The translations under genes were made by a program, and so were the position numbers. Under the pieces are notes generated by a model. It did not search any database. It was not told the origin of the DNA and worked only from the letters and a program-made list of their open reading frames with translations. Positions 7,799 to 16,891 of a stretch of 64,000 nt of DNA are shown piece after piece. The stretch's first letter is position 1; every line of letters begins with the position of its first letter. This DNA is from Methanomassiliicoccus sp. (GTDB lineage Archaea; Thermoplasmatota; Thermoplasmata; Methanomassiliicoccales; Methanomassiliicoccaceae): contig JADFDJ010000011.1 of NCBI GenBank assembly GCA_018262895.1, positions 1-64,000 on the forward strand. Direction: 5' to 3'.

Positions 7799-9109
7799 AT
7801 GTACATCATGCCATGTGAGATCATCTCCCCCTGGATCAAGGAGATGGACGACCGTCCGATAGGTGAACCCCTAGCCACAGAGGAGAGGACGGACATCATC
7901 ATCGTTGGCGGGGGGATCGCAGGGACCTCCACCGCCTATTATTTGCTGCAGGAGAGTGACCTCCATGTTACCCTGATGGAGAGGGCCAAGGTCGGTTATG
8001 GCGCATCGGGCCGGAACGGGGGTCAAGGCATCGCGTCGGTGGAGCGAAGCTTCAGGGACCTGCTGCTGTCTCGTCCGGGCGCAGATATCGCCTCCATGCT
8101 CAATGAGATCAGCTCCGGACACCAGATGGTGGAAGAGATATGTACGAATATCGGGTATCACGACGGCCTGTTCAAGGCCGCCATATGGACCGGCCTCTCC
8201 TCCGTCCTCGAGGTCCAAAAGCAGCTGGAGGAGATGCAGCTCCGATTGATGTACGGCGCTCCCGTGCATCCCTTGATGGTCGATGAGGACACGGTCCCAA
8301 AGGTGGATATCGACCCAGTGCTGGCCGACATGGTCTCGACGACGACCTCCTCCAGGCTCCAGGAGGCCCTATGTACCAGAGAAAGGTACATCGCCGCTTA
8401 CTCCGCACCGGCGTCCCTTGCCAACAGCGGGCGGCTCAGCCGGGCCATCGCCAGGCACCTCCTGGACAGGTGCCCCGGAAGGTTCGTCCTCCACGAGGAG
8501 AGCCCTGTCTCCGGCATCTCCTTCGGGGACGAGGTGAAGGTGCGATCGATGGGTAAGGAAGTATCCGCTGATGCGGCCGTGCTGTGCACCAACGGATACC
8601 CTCTCCCGGAGCTTGAATCCTCCAGCGTGCCCAAGATCTCCAATTCCCTGCGTAGGTACGTGGCGTCAATGGTCGCCCACACTTCTGAGGAGAGGACCGC
8701 TCCAGGAGCCTACACATATTTCCATGAGGAGGGGGACCCTGAGGAGGAACCGTACTTCTACCTCACCCGACGCCCCTTCCTTCTGAACGGTGATGACCTG
8801 GTGACCGTCGGCGGGCCCCAGCAGACAATATCGAAGGAGCTGGACCACGGTGCGGAGTATCCTCCGGGCATTTACGCTCGGATAGACGGCTTCCTTGCCC
8901 GCTCCTATACCCGTGCCTTTCGAGAGGAGGACAGGATGTGCTGGAACGGCCCCATGGGCTATACTCAGGACGGGATCAGGCTGGTCGGCAGGGACCCGCA
9001 GGTACCAGGACTATGGTACAACACCGCGTGCAACGGGATAGGCTTCCTTCCCTCGATAGTGGGCGGATGGAAGGTCGCAGCTGAGCTTGTGGGAGCACGA
9101 TCAAGATAG
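7799..9109 (+). CDS. FAD-dependent amine/amino-acid oxidoreductase (DAO family)
   Basis: The 436-residue protein has the Rossmann FAD motif DIIIVGGGIAGTSTAYYLLQ at about 31-50, then RNGGQGIASVERSF, the DAO substrate region, and a C-terminal G-x-x-x-x-GFLPSIVGGW stretch that closes the flavin site. The family oxidises amines, amino acids or N-methyl groups, passing electrons to oxygen or to a carrier. The pattern is close to putrescine or gamma-glutamylputrescine oxidase-type members, but the substrate cannot be fixed. In an anaerobe an acceptor other than oxygen would be expected. The start may be 7799 or the next in-frame ATG at 7808. Confidence 0.82.
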   Translation: MYIMPCEIISPWIKEMDDRPIGEPLATEERTDIIIVGGGIAGTSTAYYLLQESDLHVTLMERAKVGYGASGRNGGQGIASVERSFRDLLLSRPGADIASMLNEISSGHQMVEEICTNIGYHDGLFKAAIWTGLSSVLEVQKQLEEMQLRLMYGAPVHPLMVDEDTVPKVDIDPVLADMVSTTTSSRLQEALCTRERYIAAYSAPASLANSGRLSRAIARHLLDRCPGRFVLHEESPVSGISFGDEVKVRSMGKEVSADAAVLCTNGYPLPELESSSVPKISNSLRRYVASMVAHTSEERTAPGAYTYFHEEGDPEEEPYFYLTRRPFLLNGDDLVTVGGPQQTISKELDHGAEYPPGIYARIDGFLARSYTRAFREEDRMCWNGPMGYTQDGIRLVGRDPQVPGLWYNTACNGIGFLPSIVGGWKVAAELVGARSR

Positions 9110-9158
9110 CTGTGGTACAGGGCGGTGGGCATAGGCGGCTCCTTGGACGGTCGAGCCC

Positions 9159-10220
9159 CTAGTCCCACACCGGTTCCGAGCTCCGGGCCACATACAACGA
9201 ACCGACATCCAGGACGGAGCTGCCCGTCATTGTGGTCGAGTTCGTGCCCACGAAGACCGGCTGGCTCCAGGCTTTGAGTCCGTCAGCGGAGACCTCCGCT
9301 CGGACGTAGCCCTCGCTTCCCTTAACGGTGTAGTTGGCATATCCTCCGTTCACGGTCTCCAGGAGCTTTCCGTCCCGGCCGTAGAAGCTGATACAATCGG
9401 CATCAGGACTGACAACGGTGAAGGTGGTACCGTTAAACCTCAGATCATCGACCGAGGGGCCCTGGGTGGAATAGAACGAGCCGCGCTTTATGGCATTGAT
9501 GACGTTGGCGGTCGTCAGCATTCCGCTCAGCCTCACCTCTATCCAGCCCTTGTCGTAGGTCGCTGCTGAATGGGCATCATCGCCTGCCGTCCCCCAGACC
9601 ATCCTGCCCGTGCTCAGGATATCGTCCCAGAGGGATATCGCATCACCGCTCAGGAAACCATCGCTGTAGCCGTTGTAGATCTCCATCGCAGTGTAGTTGC
9701 GGAGCTCCTTCAGGTCCTTCAGGCTGTAGGAGAACATGAAAGTCGTGGGATGGTTTAGCACCACTATTCCGCCCTGGGAAGTGATGCTGTCTATCCTCCT
9801 CTGCTGCGGCAGGTCCTCAGAGGGTGCTGAGGATATGTTTATCCCGTTCATGTGTGGTTTATATTCTAGCCCCGATTCGGTGGAGCCCTTCCCGTACTCC
9901 TGCCCCAGCACAAGTACGCCGCTTCCCTTGATCTTCGTCACCGTGTGATGATCGCTGATGGCGATGAACTTGTAACCAAAACTTGCATACCGGGCGACGA
10001 CGTCGGACGGACCGAGCTCGCCGTCCGAGCGGGTGGAGTGGCTGTGCAGCTGTCCCTTGTACCAGGTCCCTCCGCTCGCGTATGGATTGTATTCCGGGAA
10101 CTTGACGTTGGCGCTCGACGAGGGGAACAGCGTGCCGCTCAAGGCTGACCACACGGGTACGATGGCGACCGCCATCACCACGACGATAACGACGACAAGA
10201 ACGAGCGAGCGTGCCTTCAT
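9159..10220 (-). CDS. Membrane-anchored PHP-domain metallohydrolase (CehA/McbA type)
   Basis: The 353-residue protein has an N-terminal hydrophobic segment (about 5-27), so the catalytic part is outside the membrane. The PHP metal ligands are visible: HSHSTRSDG near residue 60, ISDHH near 92, the conserved VVLNHP near 160 and TAGDDAH near 216. A C-terminal beta domain of about 120 residues follows. PHP proteins of this branch hydrolyse phosphoesters or carbamates with two or three metal ions. The substrate is unknown; an extracytoplasmic phosphoesterase is the best reading. It stands alone between convergent and codirectional neighbours. Confidence 0.82.
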   Translation of the reverse strand: MKARSLVLVVVIVVVMAVAIVPVWSALSGTLFPSSSANVKFPEYNPYASGGTWYKGQLHSHSTRSDGELGPSDVVARYASFGYKFIAISDHHTVTKIKGSGVLVLGQEYGKGSTESGLEYKPHMNGINISSAPSEDLPQQRRIDSITSQGGIVVLNHPTTFMFSYSLKDLKELRNYTAMEIYNGYSDGFLSGDAISLWDDILSTGRMVWGTAGDDAHSAATYDKGWIEVRLSGMLTTANVINAIKRGSFYSTQGPSVDDLRFNGTTFTVVSPDADCISFYGRDGKLLETVNGGYANYTVKGSEGYVRAEVSADGLKAWSQPVFVGTNSTTMTGSSVLDVGSLYVARSSEPVWD

Positions 10221-10354
10221 CTGCCTCTGCTCCTAGGCATGTCGTCGTTAATAATATTGTCCCGCGGCAGGGACGCGGGCACCGGGCGGTCCCCCGCGGA
10301 TAAAAAAAAGGCCCTAGGTGTCTGTACGATTCTTCGCGGCTGCGAGATGACCGA

Positions 10355-11011
10355 TCAGTACCCGGCAAGGATGCCATCGATGAGACGGACCTCGGCCTTT
10401 CGGAGGTGCTCTGTCACCGTGGACGTAGATAGCCCCAGGGCCCTGGCGACATCCTCCGCCCCCGCCTCCCGGGGGTAACGGTAGTACCCCATCTTCTTGG
10501 CCGTGACCAGGATCGACCTTTGCCGTTCGGTAAGGAGGGATAGATGGTCGCCTTCGGTGAACGACGTGTTATGTATGCTGATCTTGGCGCTCACTCCGAA
10601 CTCCTTCAAGAGGTCTATAGCCTTCCTGATCTGCTCATCCTCGCCTATGAAGCTATAGACCACTTTTTCGCGGGAAATTTTCATAGGCGAGGTCCAAGTC
10701 AGGTCAAGGTCGGCGTTCTTCCGGACATCATCGAATCCTTCCGGCGTCCTGACCTTCATAAGGCATGTCACTTCGTTGCCCTTCTGCTCCATGACCTCCA
10801 CGATCTTGATGTCGAACAGGTCCGTGGACGAGATATCATCCACCGTGGACCCTGGGGCCAGCTTGATCTTCAGGACCACGATCTTCAACCCTTTTTGGAG
10901 GTCCAACCGGAGCAGCTCGATCATCTCCATCTCCTCTATGTGCTCCATCAGAGGCCTCATGATCTCACTGAGCCTATGGTCGGGAACGATCTCTATCGTG
11001 ATCTTGCGCAT
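10355..11011 (-). CDS. HTH_10 (bacterio-opsin activator-like) regulator
   Basis: The 218-residue protein has an N-terminal regulatory half (about 1-145) of ACT-like alpha/beta composition, then the HTH_10 domain: LSLLTERQRSILVTAKKMGYYRYPREAGAEDVARALGLSTSTVTEHLRKAEVRLI. HTH_10 is an archaeal domain first known from the haloarchaeal Bat regulator. The gene is divergent from the MacB-like exporter operon with only 94 bases between the two starts, so it probably controls that operon and itself. The inducer is unknown. Confidence 0.85.
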   Translation of the reverse strand: MRKITIEIVPDHRLSEIMRPLMEHIEEMEMIELLRLDLQKGLKIVVLKIKLAPGSTVDDISSTDLFDIKIVEVMEQKGNEVTCLMKVRTPEGFDDVRKNADLDLTWTSPMKISREKVVYSFIGEDEQIRKAIDLLKEFGVSAKISIHNTSFTEGDHLSLLTERQRSILVTAKKMGYYRYPREAGAEDVARALGLSTSTVTEHLRKAEVRLIDGILAGY

Positions 11012-11105
11012 ACTAAGTCATCAGATGTTATTGTATAAGTACTACCGTGAATGAACGGCGCTATGTCCTTTCGTTCCAAAGTCCTCATAGTCATCAGGGA
11101 TCGAC

Positions 11106-11780
11106 ATGAGCTTCCTAAGCGTGAACGCACTTTCTAAGACCTATCGCAGCGGGGATGAGGAGACCAAGGTCCTGTCGGACCTGGCCTTATCGGTGGAGCG
11201 GGGCGAGATGGTGATGATCATGGGCCCTTCGGGCTCGGGGAAGACCACATTGCTCAACGCTATCGGCGGTATCGAACGGCCGGATGCGGGGTCGATCATC
11301 GTGGACGGTCGGGACATCACGTCTTTGGACCGCAAGGGGCTGAACGATTACCGCCGCACCGATGTAGGCTTCGTCTTCCAGTTCTACAACCTCATCCCCA
11401 CCCTCACTGCATTGGAGAACGTGATGCTGGCCATCGAAGGAAGGGGGTTCAAGAGGTCGGAGGCGAGGGAGCGGTCCATCAGGGAGCTGGAGGCCGTGGG
11501 GATAGAGGAGAAGCTCAACAGCTTCCCCCAGCAGCTGTCCGCAGGACAGCAGCAGAGGGTGGCCATCGCCCGCGCCCTGGTCAAGAAGCCCAAGCTGGTC
11601 TTGGCCGATGAGCCGACCGGGAACCTTGACGAGCTAAGCGAGGGGGTCGTGCTCGACGTCCTGACGAGAGCGTGCAAGGTGCAGGGGACGTCGTTCGTGG
11701 TGGTCTCCCATAACCTCCGTCTACGGGAACGCATGGACCGATGCTATGAATTGAGGCGTGGCAACCTGGCCGAGGCATGA
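11106..11780 (+). CDS. ABC exporter ATPase, MacB/LolD type
   Basis: The 224-residue ATPase has Walker A (GPSGSGKTT, about 40-48), the Q-loop near FVFQFYNLIP, the signature LSAGQQQRVAIARAL (LSAGQ instead of LSGGQ), Walker B VLADEPTGNLD and the H-loop VVSH. The pattern matches the MacB/LolD/FtsE group, which pairs with FtsX-type permeases. The permease gene follows 9 bases downstream. Such pairs move lipids, peptides or drugs out of the membrane by mechanotransmission. The ATG at 11106 is the first good start after the divergent promoter. Confidence 0.9.
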   Translation: MSFLSVNALSKTYRSGDEETKVLSDLALSVERGEMVMIMGPSGSGKTTLLNAIGGIERPDAGSIIVDGRDITSLDRKGLNDYRRTDVGFVFQFYNLIPTLTALENVMLAIEGRGFKRSEARERSIRELEAVGIEEKLNSFPQQLSAGQQQRVAIARALVKKPKLVLADEPTGNLDELSEGVVLDVLTRACKVQGTSFVVVSHNLRLRERMDRCYELRRGNLAEA

Positions 11781-11789
11781 GGAGGTCCC

Positions 11790-14072
11790 ATGTCCCTCAC
11801 ATTGAAGATGATGCTGCGGAGGCTGCGGGGAAGGAAGCTCAGCCTGGTACTGTCCTCGTTCATCATCGCCTGGGCGCTGGCCATGATGGCAGCAGGGCTG
11901 TTCAGCTCAGAGGTCATCGAGACCAGCGCCTCCTCCTACCTGGATGACAGCCGCATGCCCGACCTTCTGGTGTCACTTTACGAGAGGCTTACCCCCGAGG
12001 AGGTGGAAAGCTCGCTCGCATCCCTGCCCGTACAGACCTATGACCTGAGGCTGAAGGAGACGGGCCAGGTCCTGGTGAACGGAAGCTGGTCCCAGGCTAC
12101 GATCATCGGCATCTCCGATCCCGCAAGGACGGACATCAGCCGCCTTACCATCCTTGAAGGGAGGTTGTTCTCCAACCCCTCCGAAGGTGTGGTGATCGCA
12201 GGTGGAAAGGTCACCGGAGGAACGGTCCAGCTGCTCGTGAACGGCACCTCCCTGAGCGCGGAAATAACTGGCGTGGTGCGCTCCCCTGAATACCTTATGA
12301 ACGAGCTCCAGGCCGGAGCGATCATCTCTGGGTCCGGAGGGGAGACCATAGTCATGGTCCCCCTGTCCACCTTGATGTCCGCATCCGGCCATGGCGTCAA
12401 CGACATAGCCATTATGCTGGACAACGGCTCCAGGGAAAGTATCGCCTCATCCCTCACATCCCTACCCGTTTCCTCGATGACCTTCAGTGAGGACCACCCC
12501 ACGACGGTGCTCATCGAGATGGGGGCGAGCAAGATGGCGGTCATGCTGCCATCGATAAGCCTGGTGTTCGTGCTCATCGGTGGCGTCTCCATTTTCATCA
12601 CCATGTACCGCATGGTGGTGAGCGATTCCAGGAACATGGGGGTCCTGATGTCCCTGGGGATGGAGAGGTGGCGCATCGCAGCATCATACCTCGGCATGGG
12701 CGCGGTCACACTGCTGGCGGGGGGAGCGCTGGGCATCCTGCTGGGCTACGGGTTCACGGTGGCGATGGCATCCATGGCCCTGCAGATGATGGGCGGGATA
12801 CCCGTAGTGCTGCCCTTCAGTCCCACCCCCTTCCTCATCAGCATGCTCATGACCGCCCTCGTGGTGCTGGCCGCCAGCCTGCTCCCGGTGGCGTTGGTGC
12901 TGCGGCAGGACATACGGACCGCCCTGAGCTACGTTCCGAGATCGCACATCTGGGCTTGGAAGGGTCCGGGCATCTCGCTGTCGACATCCCTTGGGATCCG
13001 GAATCTCTTCCGCGACCCCAAGCGTGCGGTGGCGGTCATGATGGCGGTCGGCCTCACCGTGGGCGCTGCCGGGTCGTGGCTGGTCCTGCTCGATTCCTCT
13101 ACATCGTACATCGACGGGCAGTCCTCCTCCTACCTCTGGGACGTGTCCATATCGTTCACTTCGCTCAGGGACCAGAGCGAGGCGGTGGAACGCTTCAGCA
13201 ACGAGCAGGTGGAGAAGGCCATGCCTTACACGAAGCTGAGCGGTCTGGCCTCCTCGGATGGAAGGTCCACAGGCGTGGTGATGACCGCCTCTCCGGAGAT
13301 GGCCAGCATAAGGTCCTTCGAGGTCCGCCAAGGCTCCCTGGACTTCAGCGGAGCGGTCATAGCCAAGAAGCTGGCCGATGAACTGAAGGTCGGCCCCGGC
13401 AGCACGATTAGCCTGGCCTTCGGCGGCAGGAGCATCGATCTCATGATCACAGGAGTTGTCGATGACCTGCAGACCAATGCCGTTTACACCAGCAACCGTC
13501 AGGCCTCATCCATCATCGGGGAGGATGTCTGCCAGGGCATGTTCGTGTCCCTGAGGTCCAGCGATCAGGCGTCCAGCTATGTCTCTGCCGTGTCTAGCGA
13601 TCCCTGGGTTGCAGGGGTCCAGCCGCAACAGGATGCCGCGGGCTCGGTACGGGACCTCCTGGCCAGCGCCATCTCCCTCTTCTACGGCTTCTTCGCTCTC
13701 AACCTTCTGATAGCGCTCGCGGTAGCGACCTCGGCCGTGGTGGTCTCGACATCCGAAAGGGACCTGGAGTTCACAGCGATATCCTCCCTTGGCCTGCCGC
13801 GCTCCTTCACGGTAAGGTCTTTGCTGGTGGAGGCCGCCCTCCTAGGCTTAGTATCGTCCCTGCTGGCGGTACCGTTCGCCTACCTCCTGGCCCAGGTGTT
13901 CGCGGGCCTGATGGAGCAAGCGGTGTTCTACATCCCTGTCGCCATGACCATCGCTGCGGCCTTAAGCGTGATATTGGTAGGCTGTGCGTTCACCACGCCC
14001 TCGGCCATCTGGCCCATTCGTTGGACAAAAAAAGTTGACATGGCCAGGACGCTCAGGGAGAGGCTCCAGTAG
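11790..14072 (+). CDS. FtsX/MacB-type ABC permease with duplicated FtsX domains
   Basis: The 760-residue membrane protein has an N-terminal helix (about 20-42), a soluble MacB-like domain (about 50-245), and a first FtsX unit with helices at about 255-280, 310-335 and 350-372. A second helix-domain-helix unit follows: a helix near 410-435, a soluble domain near 440-620, and three helices at about 630-740. This duplicated plan resembles the LolC/LolE or Gram-positive antibiotic/bacitracin-type exporters. It works with the ATPase encoded just upstream. Substrate unknown. Stop TAG. Confidence 0.87.
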   Translation: MSLTLKMMLRRLRGRKLSLVLSSFIIAWALAMMAAGLFSSEVIETSASSYLDDSRMPDLLVSLYERLTPEEVESSLASLPVQTYDLRLKETGQVLVNGSWSQATIIGISDPARTDISRLTILEGRLFSNPSEGVVIAGGKVTGGTVQLLVNGTSLSAEITGVVRSPEYLMNELQAGAIISGSGGETIVMVPLSTLMSASGHGVNDIAIMLDNGSRESIASSLTSLPVSSMTFSEDHPTTVLIEMGASKMAVMLPSISLVFVLIGGVSIFITMYRMVVSDSRNMGVLMSLGMERWRIAASYLGMGAVTLLAGGALGILLGYGFTVAMASMALQMMGGIPVVLPFSPTPFLISMLMTALVVLAASLLPVALVLRQDIRTALSYVPRSHIWAWKGPGISLSTSLGIRNLFRDPKRAVAVMMAVGLTVGAAGSWLVLLDSSTSYIDGQSSSYLWDVSISFTSLRDQSEAVERFSNEQVEKAMPYTKLSGLASSDGRSTGVVMTASPEMASIRSFEVRQGSLDFSGAVIAKKLADELKVGPGSTISLAFGGRSIDLMITGVVDDLQTNAVYTSNRQASSIIGEDVCQGMFVSLRSSDQASSYVSAVSSDPWVAGVQPQQDAAGSVRDLLASAISLFYGFFALNLLIALAVATSAVVVSTSERDLEFTAISSLGLPRSFTVRSLLVEAALLGLVSSLLAVPFAYLLAQVFAGLMEQAVFYIPVAMTIAAALSVILVGCAFTTPSAIWPIRWTKKVDMARTLRERLQ

Positions 14073-14200
14073 GCCCTTACGTGCTGGACTTAGGGCTAGT
14101 TCCGCACCCCCAGGAGGCCCTTTCAGCAGATCCAGCTCTTACCCCATTTCCACCAACATCATCCCACTCGGAGCGGTCCTTGCCGTGGACAGCATGTCGT

Positions 14201-15154
14201 TCAACTGTATGACAGCAGAACTGCCATGTACAATATGTACAGGGCCACCAATCCCACGCCCTCCCATCTTCCGATCCCCTCTTGCCTGTACACGATCCCC
14301 GCCAACAATGCGCCGAAGAGGAACAAAGGAAGAATGCCCAGCATTATTTGGCCATCGGTCAATGTGAGAGGTTTTATCACCGCGCCGATGCCCAGGACGA
14401 ACACGGAATTGAACACCAATGTTCCCAGGGTGTTGCCGACCGCAATATCCGCCCTCTTCCTGTAGGCAGCAAGTATGCTTGTGGCGAACTCTGGGGTCGT
14501 GGTGCCAAAGGTCACGATGGTTATGCCTATCAAGAACTCGCTCATTCCTAATATGGTAGCCACTTCCGTTGCTGACCTGACAGCCGCATCAGTGGCAATT
14601 ATCAGAATGGCCGCACCTACTAAAATGAAGGACATGCTCTTCAAGGGGGGTTCCGTTTCCGGTCTCGCGGCCTCGAACTCCTCTACAACCGCTCGGGACG
14701 GCCGTGAACTGTACAGCGACCTTACCAGCAGCACCAGGTAGAGGACGAAGATTGCTATCATGACAGTCCCTTCGATAGCGCCAATAGCACCATCATAGGC
14801 GAACAGCAGTAGGACAAGCAGTGCAGCCAGCATGAAGAGGGCCTCTCTCCTTATCTGCTCGAACCTGACGATGATGGGAGTTAGGATGGCACAAGCCCCA
14901 ATAATATAGGTGGCATTGGAAATATTGGCTCCAATGACGTTGCCTACCGAAAGCGAGCCCACTCCTTCCAACCCTGACATCACTCCAAGGACGAACTCAG
15001 GCAGGGAGGTGCCCAAAGCGACGATTGTTAAGCCGATGACAAGCGGAGGCACGCCCAGGTAGGCCGCCATTTCCGAAGCACCCTCGATCAGCCATTGAGC
15101 ACCGAAATAGATGGCGATGATCGCGATGACAAAAATGAGTGCAGTAACAATCAT
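14201..15154 (-). CDS. Calcium/cation antiporter (CaCA family, YrbG-like)
   Basis: The 317-residue protein is almost entirely hydrophobic, with about ten membrane helices. It has the two signature alpha-repeats: IGLTIVALGTSLPEFVLG near residues 41-58 and IGITIVTFGTTTPEFATS near residues 190-208. The Glu of each G-T-S/T-x-P-E motif coordinates the cation. The family exchanges Ca2+ (or Na+, K+) for H+ or Na+ across the membrane. The exact ion pair cannot be read. Convergent with the FtsX permease gene, gap 128 bases without a recognised gene. Confidence 0.9.
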   Translation of the reverse strand: MIVTALIFVIAIIAIYFGAQWLIEGASEMAAYLGVPPLVIGLTIVALGTSLPEFVLGVMSGLEGVGSLSVGNVIGANISNATYIIGACAILTPIIVRFEQIRREALFMLAALLVLLLFAYDGAIGAIEGTVMIAIFVLYLVLLVRSLYSSRPSRAVVEEFEAARPETEPPLKSMSFILVGAAILIIATDAAVRSATEVATILGMSEFLIGITIVTFGTTTPEFATSILAAYRKRADIAVGNTLGTLVFNSVFVLGIGAVIKPLTLTDGQIMLGILPLFLFGALLAGIVYRQEGIGRWEGVGLVALYILYMAVLLSYS

Positions 15155-15230
15155 CGAGCGTAACTATCGCCAGCATAAAAAAAGACATCGTCATGAAAAG
15201 GCGAAGTTGTTCAGGTTTTTTAATAATAAG

Positions 15231-15327
15231 TGGGCCCGGTCGGATTTGAACCGACGACCATCGGGTATCTCAGGTCCCATAGGGACTCCTATGAGCCTGA
15301 CGCTCCACCGGACTAAGCTACGGGCCC
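15231..15327 (-). tRNA. tRNA with CAT anticodon, intron-containing (probably Ile2, else Met)
   Basis: Read on the minus strand: acceptor GGGCCCG paired with CGGGCCC, TA, D-arm GCTT...GAGC, an anticodon loop that becomes CTCATAA after removal of a 23-base intron, variable loop TGGTC, T-arm GTCGG-TTCAAAT-CCGAC, discriminator A. CCA is not encoded. The mature anticodon stem TCAGG/CCCGA has one A-C mismatch at 29-41. The acceptor stem resembles archaeal tRNA-Ile more than elongator tRNA-Met, so this may be the Ile2 type in which C34 is changed to agmatidine by TiaS. The choice between Ile2 and Met is inference. Confidence 0.88.
15267..15289 (-). other. tRNA intron (23 bases) at position 37/38
   Basis: The intron forms a bulge-helix-bulge: exon CTCA pairs with intron TGAG to give the 4-bp central helix, with 3-base bulges TAG and ATA on either side, and an outer intron stem GTCCC/GGGAC. 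Cutting after base two of each bulge restores a normal 7-base CTCATAA loop. Confidence 0.82.
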
Positions 15328-15454
15328 TATGAACGAGGTTAATTGGACCTTCAGATATATACTTTATTGAACCAGGGATGTGCCCTCCAGCTGTGGCCGC
15401 ATCATCATCACCGCTAAATAGTGGCCGTTCCCAGTAAGGAAGGGCAGGGTCATC

Positions 15455-15937
15455 ATGACAGAAGAGAAAGCTACCTTCGGGGCCGGTTGTTTTTGGGGCG
15501 TTCAGGCGGCGTTCGATAGTGTTGAAGGCGTCATATCCACAACCGTGGGTTATACCGGCGGGACGATGGACAATCCGACCTATCGTGACGTGTGCGGTCA
15601 TCAGACAGGCCACGCCGAGGCGGTGGAGGTGACGTTCAATCCCTCCATCGTTTCTTTCGAGAAGCTGCTGGAGGTGTTCTGGAACATGCACGATCCCACC
15701 ACCCTGAACCGCCAGGGCCCGGACGTCGGGGACCAATACCGGTCGGCCATATTCTACCACACCCCGGAGCAGCGGGAGAAGGCCGAGCGTTCCAAGTCCG
15801 AGCAGCAGGCCAGTGGCCGCTTCAGGAACCCCATAGTCACCGAGATCGTACCTGCAGGCAGGTTCTGGAGGGCCGAGGAGTACCATCAGAAGTACCTGGT
15901 CAAGCACGGTCGTGCATCATGCCACTTAAGGTGGTAG
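15455..15937 (+). CDS. msrA: Peptide methionine-S-sulfoxide reductase
   Basis: The 160-residue protein has the MsrA catalytic motif GCFWG at residues 11-15 with the active Cys, the conserved [12 protein letters not shown] and QYRSAIFYH motifs, and a Cys near the C-terminus (SCHL) that can act as the resolving residue. It reduces methionine S-sulfoxide in oxidised proteins and free methionine using thioredoxin; a thioredoxin/thioredoxin reductase pair lies 10 kb away and MsrB at 32.9 kb. Length is normal for a short MsrA. The stop is TAG. A downstream partner in the same operon is not evident. Confidence 0.95.
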   Translation: MTEEKATFGAGCFWGVQAAFDSVEGVISTTVGYTGGTMDNPTYRDVCGHQTGHAEAVEVTFNPSIVSFEKLLEVFWNMHDPTTLNRQGPDVGDQYRSAIFYHTPEQREKAERSKSEQQASGRFRNPIVTEIVPAGRFWRAEEYHQKYLVKHGRASCHLRW

Positions 15938-16019
15938 GCAGTTTGCTTAACTGGTGAAAGGTTATCTGCCATCCTTGGATTATGTTCATACAACGGGTAG
16001 AAGAGGGACGTGAGATGAC

Positions 16020-16628
16020 ATGATCGGCGGAGAGGAGCTGGATGCATTGTGCGAACTGGCCAGGTCCAGGGGAGCATGTGGCGCCAGGACCATGGACGCT
16101 CGCGGAGTGGTCCTGGACCCCCGCGTGCGGCTGAAGTGCATGGTCCCATTGTGCGACCACTATGGAAGGAACCTCATGTGCCCTCCCAACGTTATGCCTG
16201 CAAATGAGTTCAGCGAGGTGCTGGGAAGGTACTCGCGGGCGATACTGGTGCAGTATCCCATACCTCCGCACCAGTTCACGGTTGATGATGAGGCCAGGGG
16301 GATGGAGCAGGCATACGCGGACAAGGAATATTCACAGCTTTTGCTGCATGCTGAAAGGGCGTTCATCGAGCTGATGGGGCTGCTGGAGAAGGAGGCCATG
16401 AGGTCAGGTTACCGATTCGCCACCGCTCTGTCCGGAGGAGCATGCCGCCTGTGCGATGAGTGCGTGGGTCAAGGCTCGGGGAAGAGCTGCCGCCACCCCT
16501 TCCGTTCGCGGCCGGCCATGGAGGCCATGGGGATCGATGTGTTCGAGACCGCCAAGAATGCCGGGCTGCCCTTCGAGATCCCGCCGAAGGACCGCCCGGT
16601 CCTGAACGGTCTTCTGCTGGTGGATTGA
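16020..16628 (+). CDS. DUF2284 cysteine-rich metal-binding protein
   Basis: The 202-residue protein has the DUF2284 pattern: an N-terminal Cys group (CELA...GACGAR, LKCMVPLCDHYGRNLMCPPN) and a second group ACRLCDECVGQGSGKSC near 141-158. Twelve or so cysteines suggest one or two Fe-S clusters or zinc. The family is widespread in anaerobes, often described only as predicted metal-binding, and no reaction is known. The ATG at 16020 follows a GTGAGATG purine run that could serve for ribosome binding. The gene stands alone between msrA and tRNA-Asn. Confidence 0.83.
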   Translation: MIGGEELDALCELARSRGACGARTMDARGVVLDPRVRLKCMVPLCDHYGRNLMCPPNVMPANEFSEVLGRYSRAILVQYPIPPHQFTVDDEARGMEQAYADKEYSQLLLHAERAFIELMGLLEKEAMRSGYRFATALSGGACRLCDECVGQGSGKSCRHPFRSRPAMEAMGIDVFETAKNAGLPFEIPPKDRPVLNGLLLVD

Positions 16629-16752
16629 TCCGCGGCATGGATCATAGAGATGAACCATCCATCGGTGAGAAGTGGCAGCTGAGCTACGATGGGAGAATAG
16701 CGATCGAGGTATGATGAAACTGCACAGGAGCGCAAGGGGGATAAAAGGAAGG

Positions 16753-16847
16753 CGCCGTCGAACGGGCTCGAACCGTTGACCTTGTGATGACCGTTCCCCT
16801 GTTCAGGGATTAACAGTCACACGCTCTACCAGCTGAGCTACGACGGC
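16753..16847 (-). tRNA. tRNA-Asn (GTT), intron-containing
   Basis: On the minus strand: acceptor GCCGTCG/CGACGGC, TA, D-arm GCTC...GAGC, anticodon stem TGTGA/TCACA, loop CTGTTAA after removing a 22-base intron, variable loop AGGTC, T-arm AACGG-TTCGAGC-CCGTT, discriminator G. Anticodon GTT gives Asn. CCA is not encoded (the next bases are CCT). All stems pair fully after splicing. Confidence 0.93.
16789..16810 (-). other. tRNA-Asn intron (22 bases) at position 37/38
   Basis: The exon CTGT pairs with intron ACGG (one G-U) as the 4-bp central helix; bulges TAA and TCA flank it and the intron closes with a TCCC/GGGA hairpin. Splicing between bases two and three of each bulge gives the standard CTGTTAA loop. 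Confidence 0.82.
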
Positions 16848-16891
16848 GTGTAGGCAAGGGAAGTACCAACTGATATTAATGAATTTCGCTC

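Noticed and set aside
15231-15327. First reading of this tRNA as a long-variable-arm (Leu/Ser) type with a 14-base intron
   Set aside because: That reading makes the anticodon stem perfect but gives a 14-base variable arm and no bulge-helix-bulge. The 23-base intron gives a standard BHB, the conserved CTCATAA loop and a normal 5-base variable loop.
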